Source: Eudromia elegans
Lineage: Eukaryota; Chordata; Aves; Tinamiformes; Tinamidae
Assembly: GCA_003342815.1 (NCBI GenBank)
Contig: PTEX01000055.1
Span: 1,598,088-1,662,087 of the forward strand
Direction of reading: 5' to 3'
Length of the DNA: 64,000 bases
Shown here: one piece after another, positions 1 through 13,190 of the stretch
How positions within the stretch are numbered: position 1 is the first letter of the stretch
How the letters are laid out: the number at the start of each line of letters is the position of its first letter
Made by a program: the position numbers and the translations under genes
Notes under the pieces: model-generated
Databases searched by the model: none
Told to the model about the DNA's origin: nothing
Seen by the model: the letters and a program-made list of their open reading frames with translations, nothing else

Positions 1-464
1 CCTACTCACAGTATTGAATAACATTATTATTAAAAATATTAATGAACATATTTCTTTCTTTTAAAAGCTATAAGATTTCTTTTTTCCAAGCACTCAAAGC
101 TGCAGTAAAAATGGTGCTATTTTTAATCTGCCTTTGATAAGAATTAAAAATAATTTTAGAGAGGATACTTGGAACATAACCTTGCATTAGACAGTCAGGA
201 GTTGATTCTTTTTTAATTAAATGGAATAGTTAAAACCAACTGTAAACTGACATCAATAAGATGACATTAATTTAGACCCAACTACTTAGCATCTCCTTTA
301 CTTCTTACAAAATATAGAAATTAAGCTCACAAATATAATTCTCTGAAATGTTGCTTTTGGCTTAATATTATTCATACTAAATTACACAGAGGTTTTAATC
401 TGAACTTCAGTGGAAGCAGGAGAATAGGTTAGGTTGAACACTTCTGAAAAGTTTCTCTCAATTC

Positions 465-530
465 TGTGTGTATATATATGTAGATATACGTGTGTGTATA
501 TATATGTATTTATATATATATACACACATG
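465..530. repeat. Compound TG/TA microsatellite
   Basis: Alternating tgtg, tatata and cacaca tracts over about 65 bp, with imperfect dyad symmetry (tgtgtgta...tacacaca). Likely polymorphic in length. Confidence 0.9.
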
Positions 531-1958
531 CATTATTTGGCAGAGGAAATGGTAGAAAAAAAAAAGAAACAGAACATTCTAATACTGCTAATAAAACATC
601 CTAGGACATCAGTGGGTGGTGGCTTGGCTTTTCTTTGGATATAGAAGAATTATAGGTTGATAAAGAGAATAGGAGCAAAAGAGCTGCACTGCAAAGAAGC
701 TTGACCATTTGCACCAGGCCTCCTGGGTGTGCAGCGATCTCAGTCAGTGTGCGACTTCAGAGCTCGGTGGGCAGGGGCAGCAGGGGCACTCCTGTGCCCA
801 AAGAGCGAGAACAGGCGATTGCAAGAGAAATCTGACTTCACGGGAATACCGTAAACATCACAGAGAGGAGTACAACTCAGTTCAGCATAGATTAATTTTC
901 TAATCATAAGAAAAACCTTTCTAAATAAGCCATTTAATAAACTACACAATCTGTACTTAAGCCATTTTCTTCATGTCTTTATGACTAATACCACTAGAGC
1001 ATAAAATAATTCCAAAATTGTGTTAAAGCTAGAACTGTACAGCTTAAAAAATTACTAAATGTGAAACAAATTTGCTAAGAAACCTGAATCAGATATTGCA
1101 ACCTGAAAGACTGTGGCATCAGCGAGACTCATAGCTATATTTCTGTAGCCTATGAAGCCAACAACTAAATCCATAATAATGGATCTTCAAGACTACAGTA
1201 TGGAAAAAGAAAAGGCTCTTTGTACCAACTGTATTATTATATTTTTCAGGATTACTCCCCTCCCATTTTTCAGTGATATCTGAGAGAAAAAAAAAAGGAG
1301 TGGTGGGGGAGCGGTCTATTGTGACCCATGTAATGCCTTCCTTAGTCTGCATAATATAATTTATTGTAATTACCAGGGCTACTAGAAATAACTAATACTG
1401 AAAGCCACCAAGAAGCACTCTGTATCTCACCTCAGTTCTTTCAATACAGAACGGACCCATCGTCATTTCACTGTTTATTACAATCATATATCAGTCTAGT
1501 TCATACTCACCATTCAAAGACAAAATTCATAATTTGTCTTAACTCCTTCATTTCATCTGAAATCCATAAGTGCATTTTGAAGTCATTCTTATAGTTTATG
1601 CTTCACTTCCTTTTATATTTTCTTAATGCAGACATTTGAATTTAAGATTTTGTTGTCAATGCTGAAATGTTTGCATTCTCTTACCAGCATTCAATATCTA
1701 TGGGGACATCTGACTATTGGATAATGTCTTCTCATGCTCAACAGTGATATATTTAGGCATTTTTATCGTTTAAATTATATCATCAAGTTTCCCAGAATGA
1801 GATGAATGAAGACACTTTGCTTTAGTTTGATCCTGCAGTACAGCATATAATTCTCCTTAGGCAAAAGCCCTTCATTACTTTTGCCACCTTATGCTTCCTA
1901 CCTGTAGAGCCTGGAGAATTGAACACACATTCGGAAGGACTCTCACATTCTATTAAAG

Positions 1959-1978
1959 TTTTATTTTATTTTATTTTC
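1959..1978. repeat. (TTTTA)n simple repeat
   Basis: About four copies of TTTTA. An A-rich tract of about 20 bp follows at 2039-2057. Confidence 0.85.
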
Positions 1979-4900
1979 TAAAGAAAAAAATAGCTTTTTG
2001 AACACACTGCTAGTGTGTACAATGTTGTAGACACCAAGAAAAAAAAAAGAAAAAAAGGAATAGTCAAAATGACATCTACTTTCTGGTGAATGCTTAATAA
2101 GGGAAATAAAAATCAAAACTTTCACTCTGTAACATATCTTTAATCGATTTTGCTCTTTGCACTCGGCATGAAATAGTCCTCACCCTGATGCTCGAAACTC
2201 TTCAGTGTATCAGGAGAGGTGATATGTTACATAACCCTTATGTATGGATTTCCTACGTGACAGGCTAAAATTCAAACATCATGCCATGAAGAAAAAATGT
2301 TCCCACCCATTCTGACTTAAAGGTGTGCTAAGCCTGTGCTCTGCAGACAGCTACAAAACCAGTTGCATTGCTGAACGTTCATGTTATTCTCAGACACAAA
2401 GTTGTCTCATGCTACAACTCACCAGCTCTGTGTTTGCTGGATGGCAAAATCAAACCCACCCACTATTTCGGCACTGGGATTTTTTTGTTCAGCACTGGTT
2501 GGAGAAGAGGTGTTCGGAAGCAGCACAATTGCCTACATTTACAGAGAACAGTGAAGTGAACTACAGATGACTGCCCCTTGTACCACAAGCGTGTTGGGTT
2601 GTTTGACCACTCTGTAAGTACCCGAGACGCTGATGGAAAGTGAGTCACATTCACAAAAATGATTTTGCTTTCTGTTCCTGTTCTTAATTATTACCCCTGA
2701 TTAGGACTTTCTCTTGCTCTTCCTGAGCAGGCCTAGCCATGCTATAACATACAGCAGCTGAAAGGAAGATGAAATTCTCAGATCAGCACTATTAGTTTTC
2801 AGCCCAGCAGTACTAACTGGATTCTTATTTTTCTTGCCAGCACTTAGCAAAGACCTCCCTTTACAAGTGCAGCCAGCACATCATTCAGTTCCCATCTGGT
2901 TCAAAGTTAGCATTTTATTTCCTTAATATTCTTCTTAGCTTGCAATTTGTTTAGAAATTCAGACAATGCAAATGATCTGAATAATGAAAGGGTGCTATGT
3001 GAGGCCTATTTGTGGCACTCTTTTAACAAACTATAAAAACAGTGGCAGGTATATTAAGAAAAAAGTTATATTTATATGAAAATTAATCATACAAGGAGTT
3101 TTAAATCCCTTTTGTTATCCATTTATATAAGTAACTGACAGGATTTCATGGTGTCGCAGATTTTCAAAAGCCTACAGATTGAGAAATTCAAGCTTCTGAA
3201 CAACTGCAGAAACTGTCAGGGCTGAAGCAGGAGGTTTTGGCAGCCAAGAGGGCTGCAGCTGTGGCTTTGGCTGCCTCGCAAGTTGAGATGCACAGCTCAG
3301 AGCCCCAGGAGACCCAGGGTTTAAGGAGAAGATGCTTTCTTTTCCTCCCAATCTGCGCTTGGGAAAGGGGACTCAGGACAGCAGCCAGCTCTCCCACTGT
3401 ACTCATTGGAAAAATCCACAAGCGCATCTAACCGCATTTTGCCAAACCTGTAAGTTTAATTTAAATTATTATGGCTCATAGTTCAACAATGCTTTAAGCT
3501 CTCAGCTGAGACTGGGGCTATGCTGTGCTCGACACTGTCCAGAGGGAAAAAAATACCACAGAGAGCTTGCAGTGCATAAGACGGAGAAGAAAATGCAAGA
3601 CAAAGAGAAAAGTCACCAAAATGCAAACCGCAGAGTGACTGTCCAGCTCTCCTAGATAACACAGCTACTCCCACGGCCCTGTTACTCCTCCTGATTTAAA
3701 AGCGTCCTGGATGGTCAGGAGGGCAGCAGCTCACTAGCACAGCTCCAACTTCCATTCTTCCCACAGTAAGGAACGATGTCATTGGAACAGTAGGAGTTTT
3801 TGAAATTAATAATTAGATGTTACGGCACACTGCTGTGACAGGAGACCCCTCGTCAGACCTGCAGCTTTACCACTGCAGAATGTGAGCTCAGCGTGATACA
3901 TTTTCCCCATTAAAACAAAGAACCAAACCCACACCTTCAGTGAATGATATTGCTAGAGAAGGTCAAGCACGCGGAGCGGTCAGCCCAGAAGCCCACGAGG
4001 GAAGGGAGGAAGAGCACGGCTCAGGGCACCGTGTGCACAGAGAGCACAGCCACGTCCAGCAAAGGGCTCAAGGGTCTGCAGGGATCGTACAAATGCAGAC
4101 AGAAAGGAAGCCACCCTTGGAAATAATATTGTTAATATACCTAAATATGGTAAAGAGGAAAATATAAGCATGCACCTTCACTTTTGTATAGTTTTGGTAA
4201 TGCAATTCTCTCTACTACTTCTTCTCTAGGTATTAGACTATTTTTCCCAGAATTACTACCACACACAATTCCAAACTACATATTCTCGGTGTTTATGAGA
4301 AAATGTTTCCTAACAAAACCAAGAGGAGCTACATTCACATATCAAATGTAAAATAGAAGAATATTTACAAGAACCTGCAACCTCCTCTAAAAGCCTACAG
4401 GAAAACTCTCAGTGGCATAACAAAATACTGTTTTATAACTCATTAGCTATAACTAACTTTTTCATAATCCCAGGTTAGCACACTATGCTAGCATTCATTT
4501 GGAGAAAGGAGGATATAATTCATTTTCCCTCTATAATTATCTGACATTTTGTAAATCAACAAACTTCAAATGTCAACATCCATTTAGATCATTGAGAAGG
4601 CTGTGGGGCCATGAAAATTAAAAAAGGATCTCAGGAGGCGCTAGAGTAAAACACACAGTTGGAAAAAAATAAAATTGTGAAAATCCAAACTATTTTTTTA
4701 ATTATTAATCTTCTTTTTCTTTTGACCTTTGCTTATGAAAAAATAACCAAAGGTAACTGCGTAACTGCCGAAGTATGAAAACAGTGTAGTAACACAGATA
4801 TCCTTATTCTTATCACTAGCAGTACCTTCATCCTTCCTTTTCCACTCACAAGCCATTCCACTGATTTTTTTTTTTCTACTTTTTCTCCCGAGTGGAAGTT

Positions 4901-6890
4901 AGTGTCCAGGAGAAAGTAGGTAACTGCTGACTTTTAGAATGAAATAGTTTGACAGGTTTGCGCTATAGTGAAAATTAGAAGGAGAAAAGAAAGTCCAGCA
5001 TTTTAAGAGACCCTTTCATCACAACCAAAATACTTTCATCAGAAACTTTGGCATCTCATCCAGTACCTTTGATGTTGGCTGTAAAACAAGACAATCCATC
5101 TTATCAGCTGGGCAGGAATGCCCTTCAAAGAGGGGTGAACCCACTGCGTGTAAACATCAGTCAAGCTGAAATGTCTGTATTTTTACTATAGATGTTGGCT
5201 TTCTACTTACTACATATAGGAAGAAAAAAAATATACATAACTTGCTCATAGACATCAAAGGAACCCAAAGCTAACCTTCTAGCCAGAGGTGATAAAGTGA
5301 TGACAAACATTGGCAGATAATTTTTGGAAAAATCAGTTAAATGTCCCCCATTAAATTTCAGACAAAATAAACCTAGATTAAGCCTATTACATCAAAAGCT
5401 ACTAAGTTCTTCTCTAGATCACATCTATTTGAGTAGATATGGTTATATATCAAAGCAACACTTTCAAGGCAAAAGAATTTCAAGCACATGAAGAAAAAGT
5501 TAAAATGAGAACACCAATTTTTAAAATTAGCATTTGTAGACACCTCATGATTTTCAAAATACATATCTGCCACTATCTCTTCCAGTAATACATAATCCTG
5601 TAAGAGGGTATTCCACTAAAATATCAACACTAGTCAATGCCACATTTATCTTCCAACATGCAGTTTTTAAAAACTGTTCAAAATATTTTTGCATTGTTTT
5701 AATTATTGCCTATTCACTTCCAAACTACATGAAAACCTGTGCCTTCTTTTGGCATTTCAATACATTTCATCCAAGAAGACTGTGATGTCACCACTGAGTA
5801 AATTTTAATTAACTAGCACCAAAATAATTTCTAATTAGCAGAATGCAGTTTATTAATGAGAGATTCAAAACCACACCAAAGTTACCATAATTCAAGACAA
5901 CTGGAACACAGTCGGAAAGGTTGTTAAACATTCACGGTTGCGCAGTGCACTTCCTCTTTTCTCAAATTTTATTTTTTCTGTAGCACTGGAAAAGTAAAAG
6001 AACAGGAATGATTGCTCAAACAAAAGGAAGGAAATTTTCCTTTAGAGCCAAATAAGCTTTTTCATAGTCCTTCATCACACCTAGTATCTGAACCATCCGT
6101 ATCTGATATTTCCTTATCTTGGAACTACCTGATTTAATGTGAACGTTTACAATGCCAAGCATTTGAAAAAAGAGAAAAAACGTCTGTGCGAACATCCCCC
6201 TGAAAGCAATATTGCTCATAATGTACATTCAATGACAGGAGGATACAACAGAAGTTACTAACAAAGATCATCCTGTTTGCCTTGGGAACTCATGTGAAGA
6301 GTTGTGGAATTAGTTTACAGCAGTTTTTGCTGTTACTGTAGCGAGTTAGTTGCTGTCCACAGCCCTTTAAAGATATTCCAAGCTGGTTTTGACCAGACAC
6401 TTGATGTCAAATTCAATTTGATAAGCAAATTTTCTCTTTCGTCCACCATTAAGTAACAGCAAATGAATAGGTAGGAACTGCATGCAGAATATATATAGGA
6501 ATGTGGCAAAAAGTTGAGAGAATCCATATCAGTGGATATACTGACCAGTCTATGTAAATTAAAATAAGAAGTTGAACTCAAACCTAAAGAAATGGACCTA
6601 AAATACAGCAAGAATCCTGTCCTTCAAAATCTCCAAAGAGCGTAAGCACTCAGCAAGCAAAATGCCATCTGTCTGAATAGGCAGGTCTTCCCAACGTGGG
6701 TGACACAGCACCGGCGGTCACTACTGCTGCACCACAGAAGCCCAGGGAAACACATTTTAATCTCAGATATTATTACCTAATGAAAACCACAGTTAATCTT
6801 CACTTAGAAAACTTAATTTTCTCAAATGATAAAAATGCATGTTGCTAAATAAAAGAGCAACACAAAGCTTTGCAACACTGCTCACAGAAG

Positions 6891-6917
6891 AATAAATAAA
6901 TAAATAAATAAATAAAT
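6891..6917. repeat. (AAAT)n microsatellite
   Basis: Nearly seven perfect aaat/aata units in a row, with no LINE body next to it. It is probably a free microsatellite rather than a retroelement tail. Confidence 0.95.
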
Positions 6918-9639
6918 GAAGCTAAAATTGTCCCTTCACACTATCAGTTAAGGATAACAAACTGTTTTCTAGCAGCTAATGATCCCTGTGGTAATTCAGT
7001 TAGGAAAAAAGAACCAACAGGAAATTAAAACAGGAAATTCACATATGAAATGAGAAATCAACAAAATTCATATTCTTTATCCCTATTAAATTCATGAAAA
7101 TAATGTGGCAAGGCAACTTCACACCTTTACTGGCTTCAATTGCTATAGTAGAATTAAATCCTTCCCCCAAAAAACAAACACTAAGAGCAGCAATCCAGTT
7201 GTCAGAAGAACAGTCGGATCTGAAGCATTAAAAGCAACTAATTTTCCTCTCGCATTTCAGGCTAATGTCCAACAGAGTAAACAAGCTTGGGAGGCTGGTT
7301 CCAGCACTCCTGTAATTAACTCGAGTTCAGAAGTCACTGGCTCCATATTATCAAGTGAGCGTTGGCAAACTGGGCACCAGCAAAGGAATTTCGAACTTCA
7401 AAGCAAGCTCTCAAATATCCGATCACATAATAAAAAAACCACTCACTCTTAGCACCTTATCTTGGAAGCTCACATTGGTTAGACGGTGACCTTTACAGGA
7501 TTACCTTAACATGGAGGGAAATCAGCTCCTCTCTGAAGTGTTCTCAAATTTGTAATAGAAAATGGCTGCATGACTGACGTTTATGTGGAGGGAAAAAAAA
7601 AGAAGGAAGGAGACGAAAAAGTCTTAAATGTCTCCCAACATAAGCTGAAGCCCTGTCTTAAAGCTGTCTGACTTTCAAAGGCCAGAGCTATGATATCTGA
7701 CTGCCAATTTACAGTATGCAACATAACACTCTCATTCCATCAACGAGGGCAGGGGAGAATACAGCTTTCAACTCCTAAATCACTTTCTCATGAATTTGCT
7801 TGTTTTACCAATACCATCAGACAGATTCTTTCAAACACGTTCTTTGCCCCCCTCCCCAGGATATGCTGTTCTATCTGCCAGCCAAAAGAAGTTGCGAGAA
7901 AATGACAAAGCTCTAAAAGACATATTTAAAAGCAATAACTGTTATTTTCCCCTCTTTATCAAACACAGGTAGGGAGTGCGGAGTTGAGCTGCCAGCCAGG
8001 ATGCCTGTATTTTACAAAACCAGAAAATTTCTTATGCTGAAGACATCTAGCTCCCAGAGAGTCATTTAGGCATTACTTTACTGCCTGAATCATGAAGGGA
8101 TGTGAATTGTTCTAGAGAATAAAAAAAAAAAGACACTTTTTAAGGGCTATTAAAGTTATATTGTCTTCTCCCCAATATCATCTTGTGTCTCTGTTATTCC
8201 AAAGTCCAAATGCTCATTTTGCTGGTCACTGTGTTCTTTATTATTGCACCACCGCAGCCTGGAACACCCTGTTCGCTTGAGTCCACAGTCCATATGCTGA
8301 TTGATTCTTGTAATGCTCTGAAATCAAAATAACTCATTCCTTTAAAAACAAAACAAAACATAACTTTGGGAACAATGTGTCAAAGATTTTCTTCCTAATG
8401 TCTTTTAATTTATAACAAGTACCTAGCCCAGTTATTTCCAGTTACCCTCAGACACTGAGCAGAGAACTAAAACTAAACATTAAAAAGTGCATCAATTTTA
8501 TCCCTAAGAGCAAAACTAGACTTTGGCTAGGATATCACATTATTTGAAAGCAGCCTCACATTCCTATGGCATTCTCACACCACACCATACACTACATCTT
8601 ACTATACGTTACTATGCTATAGAAGATGACCTCACCAGTTTTCAAACATCCAAAAGCACAGCACGCACAGCTGTGCTTACAGCAGCATTGTGGTTCACAG
8701 CACTAATGCGGTTTTGGCACACATTACCCAGCTTCACCCGCTGGTTGTACAGGGGTGCGGTTTGCAGGACTGCTGTGCTCCATGTGAACCGGATTCTTTT
8801 GGAAGAGAACCACATAGCTGTGCACCAAATATATTTCAGCTCTTAAGGAAGACTTAATAACCCAGTGCATTGAGCAGTTCTTTGGAAAGCTCTGAACTAT
8901 GTATGATGTGGTGTGGAAATTCGGTCCATGGACCAAACTAACTGTTGATCAAAGGAAAATCCCTGAACTCCATGGAGATGTTGGTGCTACAGGACTGAAG
9001 GTCCCACCTACTGATCCCTTCCTGATCACACTGAATTACTTGCAAATGTAAATACAGTCATACAGGACTATAGAAAATAGGCAAGCATATTCCTGAATCT
9101 GGTCAGAAATCTAGCCTCAGACAGAAAGTGCTGTGCTAAGAGCGTTCAGAACGCTGTTAGTCAAATGATTGTAATATTCAAACAATATTGCAAGACTGTT
9201 TCACTCATACATTTAGCCTAAAAATCCCTACATGGTATTTTGCATGTTCAGCTGTACTGAGTTTAGGTAAGAGTTCAGAACAGACAGTAGATGCCTATAA
9301 AATATTCTGTGCTGCTTCAAGTAGCATCAAGGGTGACATTTATTTACCACATTTCATCACTGTTCAAAACAACTAGATATATCAGGCCTATTTATTTTTG
9401 ACCGACGAGATATAAACAAAGCTCGTGGGACGCTGTGGCACTTCAGGGGCAATTTGCAGCAAGGATCAGAAAATTTTGCAACTCATCTCCGGCAGCGAGA
9501 GCTTGAAGACATGGAGGCAGCACAGGCATGCACGGGAAGCCGAGCGAAAACATCGTGCCATCTTCTATTTTTATTGCTCATATTGTGAAAATTTTATATC
9601 CCCTTCTGCTAAGCATGTTCCTCCTGGGAGACTGCAATG

Positions 9640-9935
9640 AGAGCTCCTCAAGGCCGAGAGAAGCCCAAGCGGTAGGAAGGACCATGGAAGAGGAGCCCTG
9701 AGAGGAAGCTGCTGGTGCAGGGCTACCATGGCCGGGCTGCTGGGCAAAGGGCTCCGGCCACGGCCCCTCGTTTGACCAGGGCTCCTCCTGTCCCTTGCCC
9801 CATCCCTGCAGACGTGCCAGGATTGCTGGCCAGGGCCACCTCCGGTGGCCATGGCCCTGGCTGTTGGGCTGCACCTTCCTCCCCACTTTCCCTGCCCTTG
9901 GCGGCAGCTTCCCCGCTGCTCCTTGGTGGTAATTC
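9640..9935. other. Unclassified GC-rich patch in intron 2
   Basis: A block of about 300 bp is much richer in G+C than the flanks. Open frames occur on both strands (minus 9578-9955, 125 codons; plus 9715-9948, 77 codons), rich in P, A, G and S as expected from composition. It contains nested complementary words: GGCCACC-TCC-GGTGGCC (9834-9850) and an overlapping CCAGGGCC...GGCCCTGG pair. No recognised protein or repeat family. Possibly a short regulatory block or an old retroelement piece. Confidence 0.3.
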
Positions 9936-10888
9936 ACTGACATATTAGCTATCATGTGTTAACTATCTAATAAAAACTCTCCGTAGCATTAAATACGGCC
10001 ATGGAGAGCGAGTTAATCAAACCTCCTGGAAGAAAGGCGAAACTCTTCCTGTAGAGAGGTATAAATTTAATCTCAAAAAGTCTCAAGCTACTTGTCCTAG
10101 GAATAAAAAAGCCTGAAAGCTGTAATTGATGAGGGCTTCCGTGTTTTCAGAGATCCCAGCAAGCAGAAGGCAGTTCAAGGAGACTGTGGAATTCAGATAT
10201 ACGTTACAGGTGGCAGACACAGAGCGTCTGTGGCTATGGCTCCGTATTTGCACTACGGCTCTAAGACTTGCTTGCCTGTACAACGGTGACAGGCATTGAG
10301 GCCTGAGGCCTCCCATATCTCCAGTCTCACATTTGGATGCAGCTTGGGAGGCACTGAGATGAAAAGCAGTATAATCAGTCCAGGCTTCACCTGCTTAAGC
10401 AGGAAAAGGCGAGTGCTGCTGCAACCTCAGGAGTTATCCATCTCTGGAACAAGCCCATTCACTAAAAGTAAGCGACTATTCCCTGTGCTACCTCAGTGAC
10501 ACAAAGGGAACAAAACACGCAGAGAAGCTGCTTCCACTGGCAAAAGCATCAAGGCAGGATCATTTTCTGAAGGAGGACTGAAAACAACATCCCTCTCTCC
10601 GCTCCCTGGAAGATGCTGCTCTCACATAGAAAGGACAAGAATTCAACAGTTTCATTCCTCGGGCCATTTACTGCTGAACTTCATATTTTTTTTTTTTTTT
10701 CTGTTTGCGAAAGTGTTTTTGATTCATCTGAAGCAACTGTCAGGAGAATTCATTCATTCATTCCATCTTTTCTACTGGCCCTATCTTTAGCCTACGAACT
10801 GTAGATACTCTCCTCTATTTTAGTACCTTGCTTCTCATTTTAATTTCTACTTTTCTCCTAGCATGTAATGTTTTTTGCAGCCAATTCT

Positions 10889-11080
10889 TCAAGTAACACA
10901 AAGGGCAAAAGCCACCTCTTCTTTCGCCTTGCTCTTGCCATTACATATGCCAGCTTGAATATCAGCTTCTTGTACAATTACCTCTACTATTTCAATATCC
11001 ACTCCCTTCTTTAGCTCATTCACTAAGTTTCTGCCTCCCACATCTAAATCTTTCATAAAGTCTTCTGTCAAATAGGCCAT
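10889..11080 (-). pseudogene. Protein-like open frame, possible decayed coding relic
   Basis: On the minus strand a 63-codon frame starts MAYLTEDFMKDLDVGGRN and has a balanced, acidic and hydrophobic composition unlike most frames in this AT-rich intron. The same frame continues upstream about ten codons to a stop. Just upstream, another frame reads QQLEKWKQEIGTKKK and meets it at a run of nine A residues (T at 11094-11102 on the plus strand), where a one-base slip would connect them. I do not recognise the protein and see no convincing splice signals. It could equally be chance. If real, it is a broken pseudogene or transposon piece, not an active gene. Confidence 0.2.
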
Positions 11081-13115
11081 CCCACTGGCTTGATTTTTTT
11101 TTCTTAGTGCCTATTTCTTGCTTCCATTTCTCCAGCTGTTGCACAGTACTCAGCCTTTATTCACTTAAGTGCCTTTGGGAATTGCAATTTACAATCAAGA
11201 AAGGGTAATATATGTAGGTGACCCTTCAGTGTATTTTATTGGCATCTACCTCCAGCAACATTCACGTGGGAAACGCAGAGGCCTGTGACTTGGTGCAGAC
11301 TGTTTGCTCAGACAAGTTTTTCCTGCCCACACTGCAGCCTCGGCCCATGCACTAGTGCCAGTGCAATCACCTCCTGTGCTAGGCACACACTGGGTATGTG
11401 TCCCCATGCCACAAGCACAACATGGCAGGTGAAGGGCACACATAGTCTTTATTTCTGTATATTAGAGCCTTAAAGAAGCTGCCCCAGTAAAGTGGTTGGC
11501 TAATGTATTGCACTTACAACTCCATATAGCATCCAAGGCGTTTGCCAGTAGAAAAAGCTGACGTCCTCTAATTTGAAATGTCAGGTCAATTAAATGTTTC
11601 ATAAAGGAAAAAAATGAATCCAGAACGTGTGGAGATATTTTGGGGGATATTTTCAGGTCAGTAGCTATCCTACTTTGACAGTCAACAGCTAGGAGATTAA
11701 AACCACAAGGGCTAAAAAATGACAATAAGCAAAATAAATAAAACTAAAAGCCAGCTATGCTACATAAAATAATGATTTCAGATATTAATTCAAATGATGC
11801 ACACTGTGCATCAGTGATTGTGTTTGACGGTATTATCAACTGAAATCCATATTTACAATTACATATAATAGGCACATAGTATGATGACTAGATTTTACGC
11901 AAAAGAGGAGAAATCAAAAAATAATGAATCAGAAAATACAAGGAAAATGGTGTCAACAGAGTTATTCATGTACTAATCAATGGAAAGTAAAAACTAACAT
12001 ACAGCAGGAACATTAGAAAAGTGAAAAGCTGTCACCACAGGCAAAAAAAATATAGAAAGACTGGTCAAAATCTATAAATCCAGCCCAGTATACTGATTAA
12101 TTTTGTCAATATTTGCTCACAGGAATGTTTTGGTATTTTGCCCTTTAGGAAGCATATACCAAAATAAAAAAGTAACAGAAAGTCTACAAATTTAATCTCA
12201 CAGCAGGTTTTAGTGAAAGAGTATGTATTTTGCCTTTTCTATTTGCATTTTGAGCATTTATATATTCTATTCAATAGATGCCAAACTAGAAAAATCCATT
12301 ACAAAATAATGTGAAATTTCATGAAAGTGTCCTAGTTTGGTCTAACAACACTTCAAAGGGAGCTTTAGTTAAATCCGATAAGCAGGATTACATGCAGATG
12401 TCAATCAATAGGTGCTCCAATATCTGTCTGTATTTTAAAAAAAAAGAAATGCCATGCTTAATAATTACTTTTTGAATGTTCCTCTTATCTAGCACAGTTC
12501 CAATAAAATTGTGCAGAAACACATTATGATACCTCTGTGCTCTGCAGCTTCAGAGCAACATTAAGACATCACCTATAGTTCCACAGTGCAATTACATTTG
12601 TTAATGAAACCCATTTTTTGCCCTGAAATTCTGGGCATCTTGTATAAGGACAAACACAGAGAGAGCTAAGTAAGGGAAAAAGGCCCATGCACATCCATAG
12701 GAAAGAAAAAAGAAAAAAAAAAAAATAAAACTGTTTTTTAGAAGATCTCCACGCAGAAAAAGCACCCTTAGACATCTAGATAGCAATACTTGCAAACGCC
12801 ATTTTCCTTTCTGATAACTTTATTACTTCTAGTTCAACATGAAAACACCTGACTGAGAGGCTGGGAAACGCTTCAAAGTTCACAGTCAAAAAACTTTTTT
12901 AGAAGTTGTATATGACACCATTACCTGCTCTTTGCAGCTAATGCAGTACAACTCTGTTAATTCTGTTGGTTTTTCCTAAAAGCACTGGTATGCTTTTAAA
13001 AAGAAAGAAAGAAAAACACATGCAATTTACCTGGCCTAGCTTTCTCAGATGCCTACATGGAGTCAGAAAGCTGTGTGGGGCAGTAAGCAAGCAGAAGGAA
13101 ACCACTCCCTTTGGT

Positions 13116-13190
13116 GGATGGGTGCATGGTGGCGAAGGGTTTACTGCCGAACTCCATGATCTTGAAGGTCTTTCCAACCCCGACAACTCC
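13116..13190 (+). mobile_element. CR1 LINE 3'-end fragment
   Basis: The stretch reads ggatgggtgcatggtggcg, then ccatgatcttgaaggtc and tttccaacc, the typical end of avian CR1 non-LTR retrotransposons. The copy is severely 5'-truncated, as is usual for CR1, and lacks a clear terminal octamer array. It is antisense to PRKN. Family identification is from remembered consensus, not alignment. Confidence 0.7.

Larger units (their letters stand above)
1..9420. other. Intron 2, left part: no gene seen
   Basis: AT-rich unique-looking sequence. Two slightly GC-richer patches (about 3205-3430 and 3940-4100) carry only short frames on both strands. A 115-codon plus-strand frame at 7105-7452 encodes nothing I recognise and lacks a convincing context. 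Beyond the simple repeats listed I see no repeat family, RNA gene or exon. Confidence 0.6.

Noticed and set aside
7105..7452. 115-codon plus-strand frame
   Set aside because: No recognisable domain, no splice or promoter context, random-looking composition; within the expected tail of chance frames in 64 kb.
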